From: Rossellomorea marisflavi
GTDB taxonomy: Bacteria > Bacillota > Bacilli > Bacillales > Bacillaceae_B
Reading direction: 5' to 3'
Assembly: GCF_001274775.1 (NCBI RefSeq)
Contig: NZ_LGUE01000001.1
Location: 1,210,334-1,274,333 of the forward strand
DNA: 64,000 bases
Part shown: positions 5,953 to 15,523 of the stretch, in pieces
How the letters are laid out: each line of letters begins with the position of its first letter
Numbering within the stretch: position 1 is the stretch's first letter
Position numbers and translations under genes: made by a program
The notes under the pieces: model-generated
Told to the model about the DNA's origin: nothing
Databases searched by the model: none
What the model saw: the letters and a program-made list of their open reading frames with translations, nothing else

Positions 5953-6818
5953 TACATAAATTCCTTCACCAATTGGTCGAACGTAGCTTCTTCGAGACGA
6001 ATATCATGGGAACTAAGTGGTTCTTCCGAGTAGTCGGGGATCAATTCCTGATAGGAAGGTTGATGGCTGTTCTGATAGATGAGACCCGTCACGAGTCCCT
6101 GTTTCTCCATAAGGAGGCTCATGGCTTCTTCCTTATTTGAAGGATCATATCCTTCCACATCGGAAAGCTTGGTGAGGTTTTCCTTGAACCAGTCGTACGT
6201 ATTGATCTTATTATAGGTCACACATGGACTGAATACGTTGATCAGAGAAAACCCTTCATGGTTCAACCCGGCTTCAATCAGTGCAGTCAGTTCCTTCAGG
6301 TCGGAAGAAAAGCTTTGTGCGACAAATGTGGCACCGGCGGTCAAAGCCATCTCCATCGGTGCAAGTGCAGGTTCGATGCTCCCTTGAGGAGTGGATTTTG
6401 TTTTAAAACCGGTAGAAGACCTTGGGGAAGTCTGTCCTTTAGTCAATCCGTATATTTGGTTATCCATGACGATATACGTAATGTTGACGTTTCTCCGGAT
6501 TGCATGGATCGTATGACCGAGCCCGATGGCAAAACCATCGCCATCACCTCCGGATGCAATCACCGTCAACTCCCTATTTGCCATTTTCAGCCCCTGGGCT
6601 ATAGGCAGGGAACGACCATGGATCCCGTGGAAACCGTATGAATTGATATAGCCGGAAATCCTGCCGGAACAACCGATACCTGAAACGACGGCCAGCTGTT
6701 CCGGATCCAGCCCTACATTCGCAGAAGCACGCTGTATGGCGGCCTGGACAGAGAAGTCACCACATCCGGGACACCAGTTCGGCTTGACATTATTCCTGAA
6801 ATCTTTAAATGTTGCCAT
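5952..6818 (-). CDS. korB: 2-oxoacid:ferredoxin oxidoreductase, beta subunit
   Basis: A 288-residue thiamine-diphosphate-binding subunit. CPGCG near residue 17 and IGCSGR near residue 50 carry the conserved cysteines. GGDGDGFAIG near residue 91 with a downstream DNQIYGLTKGQ is the metal/TPP-binding region. With KorA it oxidatively decarboxylates a 2-oxoacid (probably 2-oxoglutarate, or pyruvate) to the acyl-CoA, reducing ferredoxin. The ATG at 6,818 overlaps the korA stop by 14 bases, which indicates coupled translation. The substrate cannot be settled from sequence. In many Bacillus genomes miaB follows korB; here an accessory region follows. Confidence 0.9.
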   Translation of the reverse strand: MATFKDFRNNVKPNWCPGCGDFSVQAAIQRASANVGLDPEQLAVVSGIGCSGRISGYINSYGFHGIHGRSLPIAQGLKMANRELTVIASGGDGDGFAIGLGHTIHAIRRNVNITYIVMDNQIYGLTKGQTSPRSSTGFKTKSTPQGSIEPALAPMEMALTAGATFVAQSFSSDLKELTALIEAGLNHEGFSLINVFSPCVTYNKINTYDWFKENLTKLSDVEGYDPSNKEEAMSLLMEKQGLVTGLIYQNSHQPSYQELIPDYSEEPLSSHDIRLEEATFDQLVKEFM

Positions 6819-8556
6819 TTTGCGTCAGCTCCTTACATCTTTCATGTATTTCATGCGGGAGGAAAGGTGTCCCGTCATATTTGGTCATATTGACGACCTT
6901 TTGGCCGTAGCCTGCATTCATCTTCAAGATATTCGCCAGCTGTCCGGTAGCATTATTCTCGATGACGACCACTTTTTTCGCGGCTGCAAGCTGAGGCTGT
7001 ATGGCTTCCGTAGGGAAAGGGTGAATGAGGCGGATATGGGCATGGTTGACTGAGATCCCCTCTTTCTCCAAACGTACCATGGCTTCTTCGATCGCTCCCC
7101 TTGTGGAATTGAATCCCACGAGTAGGAGATCGGGTTCCTCATGTCGTGCCTGAATGTGAACCGGTGTGTCAAAGCGGATATCATTAAGCTTGCGCATCCT
7201 CTTATCCATCTGTGCCTGCCTGTTCACAGGCGACTCCGACGGTTTCCCCGTTTCGTCATGCTCCACCCCGGTAACATGATGAATGCCGTTCTTCATACCT
7301 GGGATCACCCTTGGAGACACGCCGTCTCCGGTCACTTCATAGCGCTTGAAGTAGTGTTTCGGCTCAAGTTCATCCAGCTCTTCTTCTGCAAGCTTCCCCC
7401 TCCTGATCTCCACTTTTGAATAATCAAGCGGCTCCACGGTCTGCTTTCCTAATGAAAGCTGCAGGTCGGACAGGATGATGACAGGGCACTGATACTCCTC
7501 GGCGAGATTAAAGGCTTCAACCGTATCATAAAACGCTTCCTGCACCGTACTTGGAGCGAGGACGATTTTAGGAATTTCGCCGTGCGTTCCGTAAATCATC
7601 GCCATCAGATCGGATTGTTCCTGCTTTGTAGGAAGTCCGGTAGACGGTCCTCCCCTTTGTGTATCCACCACGACTAGAGGCTGCTCGGTCATGCCGGATA
7701 ATCCGATAGCCTCCATCATGAGTGAAAGGCCAGGTCCTGCAGATGCAGTGAATGATCGGATTCCGCCATAGTTGGCACCGATCGCCATCGTGGCCGCAGC
7801 AATCTCATCCTCGGTCTGAATCACGGTCCCGCCAACCAGTGGCAACTTCTTGATCAGATATTCCATGATCTCCGATGCCGGAGTGATGGGGTAAGCAGCC
7901 ATCAAGCGCACTCCCCCTGCAAGGGCACCGAGGGCAATGGCGTCATTCCCGATCATGAACATACGCTTATTCCCATCTGCCGCTTCCAACTGAAGGGAAC
8001 CGGCTTTGTCCCCTAGATCGGCATTCATCTTCTCAAATCCCTGCCTGATCGCCTCCATATTCTTCTCGACCACGGCATCCCCTTTACGACCGAAGATTTC
8101 AACGACCACTTCTTTGAATACAGATGGGTCAAGGTTCATCACTGCGCATGTGGAGCCGACCGCAACCATATTCTTCATCAGGGAGGTACCAAGCTCTGTG
8201 GCAAGCTCCGTGAAAGGAACCACATACAATTCTGCAGCCGTATCCTCTGGTTTGACCGGTTTGAACTTCGCATCGGCAATGATGATGCCTTCATTATGTA
8301 ATTCCTTATAGTTCACATCGATCGTCTCTTGATCGAACGCAACGAGAATATCAAGATCATCGGCAATCGCCCTTACCTGCGTGGTTGAAACGCGGATCTT
8401 GTTATTCGTATGTCCCCCCTTGATCCTCGAGGAGAAATGACGATATCCGTATAAATAATATCCGAGACGGTTCAAAGCCATGGAGAAGATTTCTCCTGTA
8501 CTCTCGATCCCTTCTCCCTGTTGTCCGCCGACCTTCCAGGAAAGCTGATGCTTCAT
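6805..8556 (-). CDS. korA: 2-oxoacid:ferredoxin oxidoreductase, fused gamma-alpha subunit
   Basis: A 583-residue two-part protein. The N-terminal gamma domain (about 1-180) opens with GGQQGEGIES, and the alpha/pyrimidine domain from about residue 200 contains NDAIALGA, YPITPASEIME and SAGPGLSLM. A C-terminal transketolase-like domain follows. Partner of KorB in CoA-dependent oxidative decarboxylation of 2-oxoacids. The frame is open to 8,580, but the ATG at 8,556 has AAGGGA about 9 bases upstream and starts with the expected MKHQLSWK. It lies downstream of the dipeptidase gene with about 130 bases between and no clear terminator. Confidence 0.9.
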   Translation of the reverse strand: MKHQLSWKVGGQQGEGIESTGEIFSMALNRLGYYLYGYRHFSSRIKGGHTNNKIRVSTTQVRAIADDLDILVAFDQETIDVNYKELHNEGIIIADAKFKPVKPEDTAAELYVVPFTELATELGTSLMKNMVAVGSTCAVMNLDPSVFKEVVVEIFGRKGDAVVEKNMEAIRQGFEKMNADLGDKAGSLQLEAADGNKRMFMIGNDAIALGALAGGVRLMAAYPITPASEIMEYLIKKLPLVGGTVIQTEDEIAAATMAIGANYGGIRSFTASAGPGLSLMMEAIGLSGMTEQPLVVVDTQRGGPSTGLPTKQEQSDLMAMIYGTHGEIPKIVLAPSTVQEAFYDTVEAFNLAEEYQCPVIILSDLQLSLGKQTVEPLDYSKVEIRRGKLAEEELDELEPKHYFKRYEVTGDGVSPRVIPGMKNGIHHVTGVEHDETGKPSESPVNRQAQMDKRMRKLNDIRFDTPVHIQARHEEPDLLLVGFNSTRGAIEEAMVRLEKEGISVNHAHIRLIHPFPTEAIQPQLAAAKKVVVIENNATGQLANILKMNAGYGQKVVNMTKYDGTPFLPHEIHERCKELTQNGNI

Positions 8557-8685
8557 TCCATTCAATCCCTTCCATAGCAATCTATTAAATGGGAAAACGG
8601 TCTCCCCCTATACCTTACTCACTTAAACAGTGTATCACTTTTGCCTAAAAATCACTACCTGCAATTCGCACCATTCCACTATGGA

Positions 8686-9615
8686 TTACACGATTTCAGG
8701 AAGCTTTTTCAGTGCATTTCCACCAATGAATTTTCGCACTTGAGCTTCTGAAAAATATCGAAGAAGCATACCGATCAGCGATCCATAATCAGAAAAGCTG
8801 CTTAACCCGCTCACCGTTTGATCGATTCCGTCAAAGTCAGATCCAAAACCGATATGGTCCTCGCCACCAAGACTGCACACATGATCGACATGGCGGATCA
8901 CGTCATACATGGAGGCCTCTTTCCCTGTATTCAAGAATGGAGGAACGAAGGTGATGCCGATGAATCCGTCCTTTGCAATCAGCCCCTCTATTTGATCATT
9001 CTTTAAATTTCGTGCGTTTTGACAAATCGTATAGGCGTTCGAATGGGAAGCGATAGGATGTTCGGCAACAGGCAATGCATCCCAAAATGCTTTTTCACTG
9101 AGATGTGACATGTCCGTCCACATCCCATGACCATTGAGGAACGTGATGATCTCCTTCCCGAACTTCGTCAGCCCCGCCCCCCTCGGTTCAAGAGCCCCGT
9201 CTGCTGCGGCATTGGCCCAGTTCCAGGTCAGACCGACTGACGCCACCCCCAGGCGATAGAGAATCTCCAATTTCTCCATATCCTCTTCGATTGCTTCAAT
9301 GCCTTCCAGAGACAGCATGGCGCCGATTTCACCTTCTTGCAAAGAGAGTACGTCTTTCCTTGAACGTACCATCACCATCTTCTCATTGGGAGCGATCACT
9401 TGACGGTGAAAGAGATTGACCATCGTCAGGGCAGCCTGAAACCGTTCGCCAGGCTTCAGATCGGTAGGTACAAATATGGCGAAGAACTGCATCCGACTAT
9501 TTTGCTGCTTCAGCTGTGGGTAGGTGATCATCAATCCATTTTTTGTATTGAATAAATGTCGACCCGGATCCATATACAGTTTCATTAGTACGTCACAATG
9601 TGTATCGATGATCAT
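8686..9615 (-). CDS. Membrane-dipeptidase family (M19) dipeptidase
   Basis: A 309-residue zinc dipeptidase of the renal-dipeptidase family. The metal site is visible as DTHCD at residues 3-7, the bridging glutamate in LSLEGIEA near residue 124, ASHSNAY near residue 190, and GFGSDFDG near residue 258. There is no signal peptide, so it is cytoplasmic. It would cleave dipeptides, possibly those from cell-wall or spore-peptide turnover. The ATG at 9,615 is preceded by GGGAGGTG. It lies between spoVS and korA, an arrangement known from several Bacillus genomes. Confidence 0.88.
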   Translation of the reverse strand: MIIDTHCDVLMKLYMDPGRHLFNTKNGLMITYPQLKQQNSRMQFFAIFVPTDLKPGERFQAALTMVNLFHRQVIAPNEKMVMVRSRKDVLSLQEGEIGAMLSLEGIEAIEEDMEKLEILYRLGVASVGLTWNWANAAADGALEPRGAGLTKFGKEIITFLNGHGMWTDMSHLSEKAFWDALPVAEHPIASHSNAYTICQNARNLKNDQIEGLIAKDGFIGITFVPPFLNTGKEASMYDVIRHVDHVCSLGGEDHIGFGSDFDGIDQTVSGLSSFSDYGSLIGMLLRYFSEAQVRKFIGGNALKKLPEIV

Positions 9616-9655
9616 ACAAACACCTCCCGGTAGTTATATCTATCGTAATCAACGA

Positions 9656-9692
9656 AATAAGGGCTGTCCACCTTGGCGGACAGCCCTTGACG
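9656..9692 (-). terminator. Intrinsic terminator after spoVS
   Basis: GGGCTGTCC (9,661-9,669) pairs with GGACAGCCC (9,678-9,686). On the minus strand a modest T-rich tail follows. Confidence 0.65.
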
Positions 9693-9696
9693 TTCT

Positions 9697-9957
9697 TTAT
9701 CTTGGTTCTACAATCAACTTGATCGCGGTTCGTTCTTCTCCGTCGATCAGGATATCTGTGAATGCCGGAATACAGATCAAATCTAAACCACTCGGAGCCA
9801 CAAATCCGCGGGCGATGGCAACGGCCTTTACAGCTTGGTTCAGTGCACCGGCACCGATTGCCTGGATTTCAGCTCCCCCTCTCTCACGAAGAACACCGGC
9901 AAGTGCACCTGCTACAGAATTAGGATTAGATTTTGCTGAAACTTTTAATATTTCCAT
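9697..9957 (-). CDS. spoVS: Stage V sporulation protein S
   Basis: An 86-residue Alba-like protein that matches SpoVS throughout (MEILKVSAKSNPNSVAGALAG at the start, TAIKLIVEPR at the end) and has the family's exact length. SpoVS is required for stage V and spore-coat assembly in Bacillus; its molecular action is probably nucleic-acid binding. The ATG at 9,957 follows AAGGAGG at 8 bases. It is monocistronic, with a terminator just downstream and ymdB upstream, the standard order rny-ymdB-spoVS. Its extreme conservation makes the call firm. Confidence 0.97.
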   Translation of the reverse strand: MEILKVSAKSNPNSVAGALAGVLRERGGAEIQAIGAGALNQAVKAVAIARGFVAPSGLDLICIPAFTDILIDGEERTAIKLIVEPR

Positions 9958-10040
9958 TCCTTTTCCTCCTTGTCATTTCCCCTATACCGTATGCTTGTGG
10001 TAAAGAACAAACTTGGTATAAACAATTCCACTGCTACTAT

Positions 10041-10068
10041 ATTCAGGAAATGGACAAATCATTCCGGT
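10041..10068 (-). promoter_or_regulatory. Candidate sigma-H promoter of spoVS
   Basis: On the minus strand ACCGGAATG (10,068-10,060), then after 12 bases CCTGAAT (10,047-10,041). This loosely fits the sigma-H pattern AGGAnWW / GAAT, with one mismatch in the -35. spoVS is a known sigma-H gene in B. subtilis; the site itself is weak. Confidence 0.3.
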
Positions 10069-10090
10069 ATGGATGAAAAAGGAGTGAATT

Positions 10091-10894
10091 TTAGTATTCA
10101 GTCATGAACGGATGATCTTGATTGATGAGGATGCGTTCGATCTTCGATGCCTTTCCGGTTTTATGATCAATATCGATCAAGCAGGCACTCAGGGTTTTCC
10201 TACCGGTCTTAGGTACTTCGAAGCGCACAGGAAGACTCGTCTGGAATCGTTTGATAACCGAGTCTTTGTTCATTCCGAGTACTTCATCATAGGGACCCGT
10301 CATGCCGACATCACACATGAATGCCGTCCCGTTCGGCAATATCCGGTTGTCTGCTGTCTGCACATGGGTGTGTGTTCCGATGACGGCAGATACCCTGCCA
10401 TCGAGGAACCAGCCCACCGCCTGTTTTTCACTTGTTGCTTCGGCATGAAAATCAACGAAAACGATCGGCGTCCGTTTCCTTGCTTCGGTCACCAAGTCGT
10501 CCAGAACAGCAAAAGGATCATCGAGTGGTGGCATGAATGTCCTACCCTGCGCATTGATCACCGCAACTTCCTTGCCGTGTACCTGGGCAAATACCAACCC
10601 TTGACCCGGTGTACCCTCAGGGAAATTCGCAGGTCGAACAATCTGCTTTGCTCCGTCGATGAAGTCAAAAACATCTCTGTTGTCCCATGCATGGTTCCCA
10701 AGGGTCACCATATTGGCTCCATCCTGGATGAACTGCTTGTATATCTTTTCCGTGATTCCCCGGCCTGAGGCGGCATTCTCCCCGTTTACAATCGTAAAAT
10801 CCGGAAGATGTTTTTTCTTCAATTTAGGTAAATATTCAGAGATCATTTCCCGGCCCATTGAGCCTACGACATCTCCTACAAATAATAATTTCAT
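10091..10894 (-). CDS. ymdB: YmdB-type metallophosphoesterase (2',3'-cyclic nucleotide phosphodiesterase)
   Basis: A 267-residue calcineurin-like phosphoesterase of the YmdB family. The metal ligands are in order: GDVVG (residues 7-11), NGENAA (38-43), GNHAWDN (66-72), FHAEATSEK near 148, and THTHVQTAD near 173. In B. subtilis YmdB hydrolyses 2',3'-cAMP, controls the switch between motility and biofilm states, and affects RNase Y-dependent RNA. The ATG at 10,894 follows AGAAGGGA. It lies immediately downstream of rny, separated by rny's terminator. Confidence 0.95.
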   Translation of the reverse strand: MKLLFVGDVVGSMGREMISEYLPKLKKKHLPDFTIVNGENAASGRGITEKIYKQFIQDGANMVTLGNHAWDNRDVFDFIDGAKQIVRPANFPEGTPGQGLVFAQVHGKEVAVINAQGRTFMPPLDDPFAVLDDLVTEARKRTPIVFVDFHAEATSEKQAVGWFLDGRVSAVIGTHTHVQTADNRILPNGTAFMCDVGMTGPYDEVLGMNKDSVIKRFQTSLPVRFEVPKTGRKTLSACLIDIDHKTGKASKIERILINQDHPFMTEY

Positions 10895-10957
10895 AAAAAA
10901 ATCCCTTCTGTTTGCTTCATTACGTTATTGTATCACATCCGGAAGCATTTGAATCAA

Positions 10958-10998
10958 TAAAAAAGCTGACTCAGAAAGGGGAGCCCCTCCTGAGTCAA
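10958..10998 (-). terminator. Intrinsic terminator after rny
   Basis: TGACTCAG pairs with CTGAGTCA, with an inner GGGG/CCCC pairing, then GCTTTTTTATT on the minus strand. Confidence 0.85.
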
Positions 10999-11002
10999 CC
11001 TG

Positions 11003-12562
11003 TTATTTCGCGTATTCTACTGCCCTTGTCTCACGAATCACCGTGACTTTAATATGTCCCGGATAATCCAATTCACTTTCGATCCGTTTTCGGATGTCCC
11101 TTGCAAGTCTGTGAGATTCCAGATCGTCGATGGCTTCCGGCCGGACCATGATCCGGACTTCACGCCCTGCCTGGATGGCAAATGACTTCTCGACCCCTTC
11201 ATAGGACTCTGAGATCTCTTCGAGTTTCTCAAGGCGTCGGATATAGTTCTCAAGGGTTTCGCTTCTTGCGCCCGGTCTTGCTGCAGAAAGAGCATCTGCT
11301 GCAGCGACGAGGACTGCAATGATAGACGTCGGCTCGGTATCCCCATGATGGGATGCGATACTGTTCACGACAACCGGATGTTCCTTGTACTTGGTGGCAA
11401 GTTCAACGCCGATTTCAACGTGACTTCCTTCCACTTCGTGGTCGATGGCCTTACCGATATCGTGAAGAAGACCGGCCCGTTTTGCCAAACGTTCATCTTC
11501 ACCAAGTTCTGCCGCCAACAGCCCGGATAGATGAGCTACTTCGATGGAATGCTTTAAGACGTTCTGTCCATAGCTCGTACGGTACTTCAAGCGACCGAGG
11601 ATCTTGATGAGGTCGGGATGCAATCCGTGGACACCTACTTCGAATGTGGTCTGCTCACCGATCTCGCGGATGTATTCATCCACTTCACGACGGGATTTGT
11701 CGACCATTTCTTCGATGCGTGCCGGATGGATACGACCATCCTGGACCAATTTCTCAAGTGCGATTCGAGCAGTCTCCCTGCGGATCGGGTCGAATCCTGA
11801 AAGAATGACCGCCTCTGGGGTATCATCGATAATGAGATCAATTCCTGTTAGTGTTTCCAGAGTACGGATGTTTCTTCCTTCCCTTCCGATGATACGACCT
11901 TTCATCTCATCGTTAGGCAGGTTCACGACGCTGACAGTCGTTTCAGCCACATGTTCTGCGGCACAACGCTGAATTGCGAGGGATAGAACTTCCTTCGCCT
12001 TCTTGTCTGCGTCTTCCTTAGCACGGGTTTCGTGTTCGCGAACCATGATGGCAATATCATGGGACAGTTCATTTTCCACACGCTCAAGAATGATGCCCTT
12101 CGCTTCTTCCCGCGTCAGGCTCGAGATGCGTTCAAGCTCCGTTTGCTGCAATCTTACCATCTCGTCCACTTTGCTTTCCATCTCTTCAATATGTTGTTGT
12201 CTCTCGTTTAGAGTACCTTCTCTGCGTTCAAGCTGAGATTCCCGTTTATCGAGCGTCTCATCTTTACGGTCCAGATTCTCCTCTTTTTGCATCAAACGAT
12301 TTTCTTGTTTTTGCAGTTCATTTCTTCGTTCACGGAGTTCATTTTCCATTTCAGTGCGAAGTTTATGATTTTCGTCCTTTGCCTCAAGCAAGGCCTCTTT
12401 TTTCAGAGCATCCGCTTCACGTCTGGCCTCTTCCAAAATCTGCTCTGCGGAACCTTTGGCTCCTGCAATCTTCGCCTCGGCAATGGATCTGCGAATAAAG
12501 TATCCAACAACGACACCGACGATAAGGCTAAGCAAAATGGAGATGAGTGTTATAGGTTGCAT
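11003..12562 (-). CDS. rny: Ribonuclease Y (membrane-anchored endoribonuclease)
   Basis: A 519-residue RNase Y. A single N-terminal membrane anchor (about residues 4-24) is followed by a long charged coiled coil (about 30-200). Next comes a KH domain around [13 protein letters not shown] (about 215-280) and an HD domain with HSIEVAHL and LLHDIGKA (about 330-430). It starts global mRNA decay at the membrane. The frame is open to 12,625, but the second of two ATGs (12,562) sits 7 bases from AGGAGG and gives the expected length. A good sigma-A promoter lies at 12,695-12,723 and a strong terminator follows. Confidence 0.96.
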   Translation of the reverse strand: MQPITLISILLSLIVGVVVGYFIRRSIAEAKIAGAKGSAEQILEEARREADALKKEALLEAKDENHKLRTEMENELRERRNELQKQENRLMQKEENLDRKDETLDKRESQLERREGTLNERQQHIEEMESKVDEMVRLQQTELERISSLTREEAKGIILERVENELSHDIAIMVREHETRAKEDADKKAKEVLSLAIQRCAAEHVAETTVSVVNLPNDEMKGRIIGREGRNIRTLETLTGIDLIIDDTPEAVILSGFDPIRRETARIALEKLVQDGRIHPARIEEMVDKSRREVDEYIREIGEQTTFEVGVHGLHPDLIKILGRLKYRTSYGQNVLKHSIEVAHLSGLLAAELGEDERLAKRAGLLHDIGKAIDHEVEGSHVEIGVELATKYKEHPVVVNSIASHHGDTEPTSIIAVLVAAADALSAARPGARSETLENYIRRLEKLEEISESYEGVEKSFAIQAGREVRIMVRPEAIDDLESHRLARDIRKRIESELDYPGHIKVTVIRETRAVEYAK

Positions 12563-12694
12563 CATTTCACCTCCTCTTGCTATCACTTTCATCATGTTTT
12601 TTACATGTCGGCTTGTACATTGCACAAATTGATCTCAACATACAGCGCAAGGCTTTCAAATGTCATTCGAAAATATTGTAAAATATACATGTTA

Positions 12695-12723
12695 ATTTTA
12701 AATCTCAGAAAATTTATTGTCAA
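12695..12723 (-). promoter_or_regulatory. Sigma-A promoter of rny
   Basis: TTGACA (12,723-12,718), 17 bp, TAAAAT (12,700-12,695). It has a perfect -35 and ideal spacing, about 130 bases upstream of the rny start. Confidence 0.7.
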
Positions 12724-12837
12724 GGGGTTGGGAGCTTTGTGTCCAGATTTATGAAGCAATCCCATCAATCGGCACGTTTTATTCTCCTGAATGAATGACA
12801 TTAGTATCATTGTGGTCACTTCCCGGACAATTCATTC

Positions 12838-12881
12838 CTTAAAAAGCAGAAAAGCAGACTGGCCATAACCAGTCCGCTTTT
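12838..12881 (-). terminator. Intrinsic terminator after recA
   Basis: AAAAGCGGACTGG pairs with CCAGTCTGCTTTT across a 6-base loop, followed on the minus strand by CTGCTTTTT. It lies about 90 bases past the recA stop, leaving an unusually long 3' untranslated stretch. Confidence 0.8.
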
Positions 12882-12970
12882 CATAAAGCCGTGATCTGCC
12901 CTTTCCCCCGCAAGCAATGTACGATGACTCTTTGGGGTGGAAAGCGCAGCCAAAGCCAAGGAGGAGTAGA

Positions 12971-14008
12971 TCAGTCGTCTAACAGACTCATTTCTCCCGT
13001 TTCCTCTGTCTCGGCGCGGCCTGTATCCAAACCATAGTGATCACGGATCTTCAGCATGATTTCATTGCGGATGTCCGGATTCTCTTTGAGGAATACTTTT
13101 GCATTTTCACGTCCTTGACCAAGACGCTCTTCATTATAGGAATACCAGGCACCGCTCTTGAGGATGATATCAAGTTCTGAACCGAGGTCGACGATCTCAC
13201 CTTCTTTGGAAATCCCTTCTCCGTACATGATATCCACTTCTGCAACACGGAATGGAGGAGCGACCTTGTTCTTGACGACTTTGATCTTTGTCTTGTTCCC
13301 AACCATTTCATTTCCCTGTTTAAGGGTCTCGGCACGACGGACTTCAAGACGTACGGAAGAGTAGAATTTAAGTGCGCGTCCACCAGGTGTCGTTTCCGGG
13401 TTTCCGAACATAACCCCGACCTTTTCACGGATCTGGTTGATGAAGATGGCGATGGTCTTGGATTTGTTGATGGCACCAGAAAGCTTCCTCAAGGCCTGGG
13501 ACATGAGACGTGCTTGGAGACCAACGTGGGAATCCCCCATCTCCCCTTCAATCTCGGCTTTAGGCACCAGGGCTGCCACAGAGTCAATCACAATCGCATC
13601 GACTGCACCGCTTCGTACGAGGGCTTCGGCGATTTCCAATGCCTGTTCACCTGTATCCGGCTGTGAAAGCAGGAGTTCGTCGATATTGACTCCCAATTTT
13701 TGTGCGTAAACGGGATCCAATGCGTGCTCAGCATCAATGAATGCTGCCTGGCCACCTTGGGCCTGTACCTCTGCAATGGCGTGAAGGGCAACGGTTGTCT
13801 TACCAGAAGATTCCGGTCCATAGACTTCGACAATCCTACCACGTGGATAACCGCCTACCCCAAGCGCTGCGTCAAGGGCAAGTGATCCACTTGGTACCGT
13901 CACGATCTCCCTGTCGGTCTTTTCTCCCAATTTCATAATGGAACCTTTACCGAATTGTTTCTCTATTTGTTTTAAAGCCATATCCAAGGCTGCTTTACGT
14001 TCACTCAC
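12971..14008 (-). CDS. recA: Recombinase A
   Basis: A 345-residue RecA. Walker A is GPESSGKTT (about residues 64-72), Walker B VIDSVAAL near 141-148, the L1/L2 region contains [21 protein letters not shown], and the tail is acidic. It drives homologous strand exchange and LexA self-cleavage. The GTG start at 14,008 lies 8 bases after AAGGAGG. The upstream region has a sigma-A promoter and a LexA box, so SOS control is expected. It lies downstream of cinA, a conserved arrangement. Confidence 0.98.
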   Translation of the reverse strand: MSERKAALDMALKQIEKQFGKGSIMKLGEKTDREIVTVPSGSLALDAALGVGGYPRGRIVEVYGPESSGKTTVALHAIAEVQAQGGQAAFIDAEHALDPVYAQKLGVNIDELLLSQPDTGEQALEIAEALVRSGAVDAIVIDSVAALVPKAEIEGEMGDSHVGLQARLMSQALRKLSGAINKSKTIAIFINQIREKVGVMFGNPETTPGGRALKFYSSVRLEVRRAETLKQGNEMVGNKTKIKVVKNKVAPPFRVAEVDIMYGEGISKEGEIVDLGSELDIILKSGAWYSYNEERLGQGRENAKVFLKENPDIRNEIMLKIRDHYGLDTGRAETEETGEMSLLDD

Positions 14009-14080
14009 AAATGATTCCTCCTTCAGAATGGTTAACTGGTTAACAATCTATACGCTTGTCTCACTTCCAACCTATCTATA

Positions 14081-14109
14081 ACTATAAAGGTTTTTTTAAT
14101 AGAAAACAA
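14081..14109 (-). promoter_or_regulatory. Sigma-A promoter of recA
   Basis: TTGTTT (14,109-14,104), 17 bp, TATAGT (14,086-14,081) on the minus strand, 73 bases before the GTG start. Confidence 0.55.
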
Positions 14110-14118
14110 GCAAAAAGT

Positions 14119-14132
14119 CGAACATTCATTCG
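14119..14132. promoter_or_regulatory. LexA (SOS/DinR) box
   Basis: CGAACATTCATTCG. It compares with the Bacillus consensus CGAACATATGTTCG, with 11 of 14 positions identical and both outer half-sites largely kept. It lies 9 bases upstream of the recA -35. Confidence 0.7.
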
Positions 14133-14183
14133 GTTTTTTATCCATCGCCTATTTTAAGGGTTCTCTTACTTTTTCCAATCCTA

Positions 14184-14213
14184 TGAAAAAATGGGTGCCC
14201 TGCAGGCACCCAT
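14184..14213 (-). terminator. Intrinsic terminator after cinA
   Basis: ATGGGTGCC and GGCACCCAT form the stem, followed by TTTTTTC on the minus strand. It lies 9 bases past the cinA stop. Confidence 0.85.
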
Positions 14214-14221
14214 ACGATTTC

Positions 14222-15460
14222 TTATGCTTTGTATTCCTTCACCAAGTAATGCCACCCGTATTTCACTGTCCGGCTGCGATTCCCGTTTCGGCTTCCAGCC
14301 AGTGTGAGCTTGTATGCCCTCGGCTCTTCATCACCTGAGGCGATGCCGATCCAAACGGTTCCAGGAGGCAGATCCCCTTGCGCTTCTGGTCCTGCTACAC
14401 CAGTGAAACTGATGCCTATATCGGATTTGAACAAGGTTCTCACATTGGCCGCAAGCTCGATGGCGCATTCACGACTGACCGCACCGTAATTCTTCAACGT
14501 TTCCTCCCGTACGTTCAGCACATTCCTCTTCACAGAATCCTGATAGCATACCACTCCCCCCTCAAGGACGGAAGAAGCGCCTGCGATCGAGGCGAGGCTG
14601 GATTGGAACAAGCCTGCCGTGAGGCTTTCAGCTGCCGCAAGGGTCAGGCCTTTTTCTTTCAGGAGCCTGAAGCCCACCCCCTCAAGGGAGTCCTGGTCGT
14701 ATCCGTATAGGTACTCCCCGACTGTTTGCCGAATTTCCGATTCCAACTCATTCAAGAGAGTCTCTGCGACATCTTTTGACTCGTGCTTGGCCGTCAATCG
14801 CAAAGTAACCTCTCCGTCCCCGGCAAGAGGTGCGATCGTCGGATTCGTCTGCCGGTCGATGAGTTCTTCAAGGTCGGCTTCGAGCTGCGACTCCCCGATC
14901 CCGAAGAATCGAAGTACACGGGAATGGATCACTTCTTTTCGTTTCATGAGGCGCATGACGGCAGGAACCCCGTAGGTACTGAACATCGGTCTCATCTCAG
15001 AAGGCGGGCCAGGCAGCAGGATATACGCTTTCCCGGACTGTTGGAACACCATACCGGGTGCCATGCCGAAATCATTTTTCAATGGTACCGAACCTTCGAG
15101 AATCAGTGCCTGCTTTTCGTTGTTGGGAGTCATCACCCTGCCGACTTTTTCAAAATAAGCCCTGATGGAGTCCATGGCTTCTTCATCCATGGAAAGGCTG
15201 ACACCCAGACTCCTTGCAATGGTCTCTTTGGTCAGATCATCCTTGGTCGGTCCTAGACCTCCCGTGAAGATAAGAAGGTCCGCCCTCTCTTCGGCATGTT
15301 TGATGACCTCTTCAAGTCTCGCCGGGTTATCCCCCACGCTTGTATGATAAAACACGTTCACTCCGACCTCGGCAAGCCTTTCTGATATGAACTGGGCATT
15401 GGTATTAGCAATCTGCCCCAAAAGTAATTCCGATCCAACTGCAATAATTTCTGCATTCAT
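14222..15460 (-). CDS. cinA: Competence/damage-inducible protein CinA (nicotinamide-nucleotide amidase family)
   Basis: A 412-residue two-domain protein. The N-terminal molybdopterin-binding-like domain begins [15 protein letters not shown] and contains [10 protein letters not shown] near residue 66. The C-terminal CinA domain (about 255-412) contains AAAESLTAG and [11 protein letters not shown], the NMN-deamidase region. It acts in pyridine-nucleotide salvage and is often co-transcribed with recA for transformation. The ATG at 15,460 follows GGGAGGAA. A terminator separates it from recA, which has its own promoter. Confidence 0.95.
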   Translation of the reverse strand: MNAEIIAVGSELLLGQIANTNAQFISERLAEVGVNVFYHTSVGDNPARLEEVIKHAEERADLLIFTGGLGPTKDDLTKETIARSLGVSLSMDEEAMDSIRAYFEKVGRVMTPNNEKQALILEGSVPLKNDFGMAPGMVFQQSGKAYILLPGPPSEMRPMFSTYGVPAVMRLMKRKEVIHSRVLRFFGIGESQLEADLEELIDRQTNPTIAPLAGDGEVTLRLTAKHESKDVAETLLNELESEIRQTVGEYLYGYDQDSLEGVGFRLLKEKGLTLAAAESLTAGLFQSSLASIAGASSVLEGGVVCYQDSVKRNVLNVREETLKNYGAVSRECAIELAANVRTLFKSDIGISFTGVAGPEAQGDLPPGTVWIGIASGDEEPRAYKLTLAGSRNGNRSRTVKYGWHYLVKEYKA

Positions 15461-15486
15461 GATTATTTCCTCCCGGTGAAAGAAGA

Positions 15487-15516
15487 AAGGGATGATTCCA
15501 ATTGAATCAGCCCCTT
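15487..15516 (-). terminator. Weak hairpin between pgsA and cinA
   Basis: GGG-TGATTC pairs with GAATCA-CCC around CAATT. On the minus strand it is followed by TTTCTTCTTTC. It could terminate partially or act as an attenuating structure. Confidence 0.4.
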
Positions 15517-15523
15517 CCTTCCG

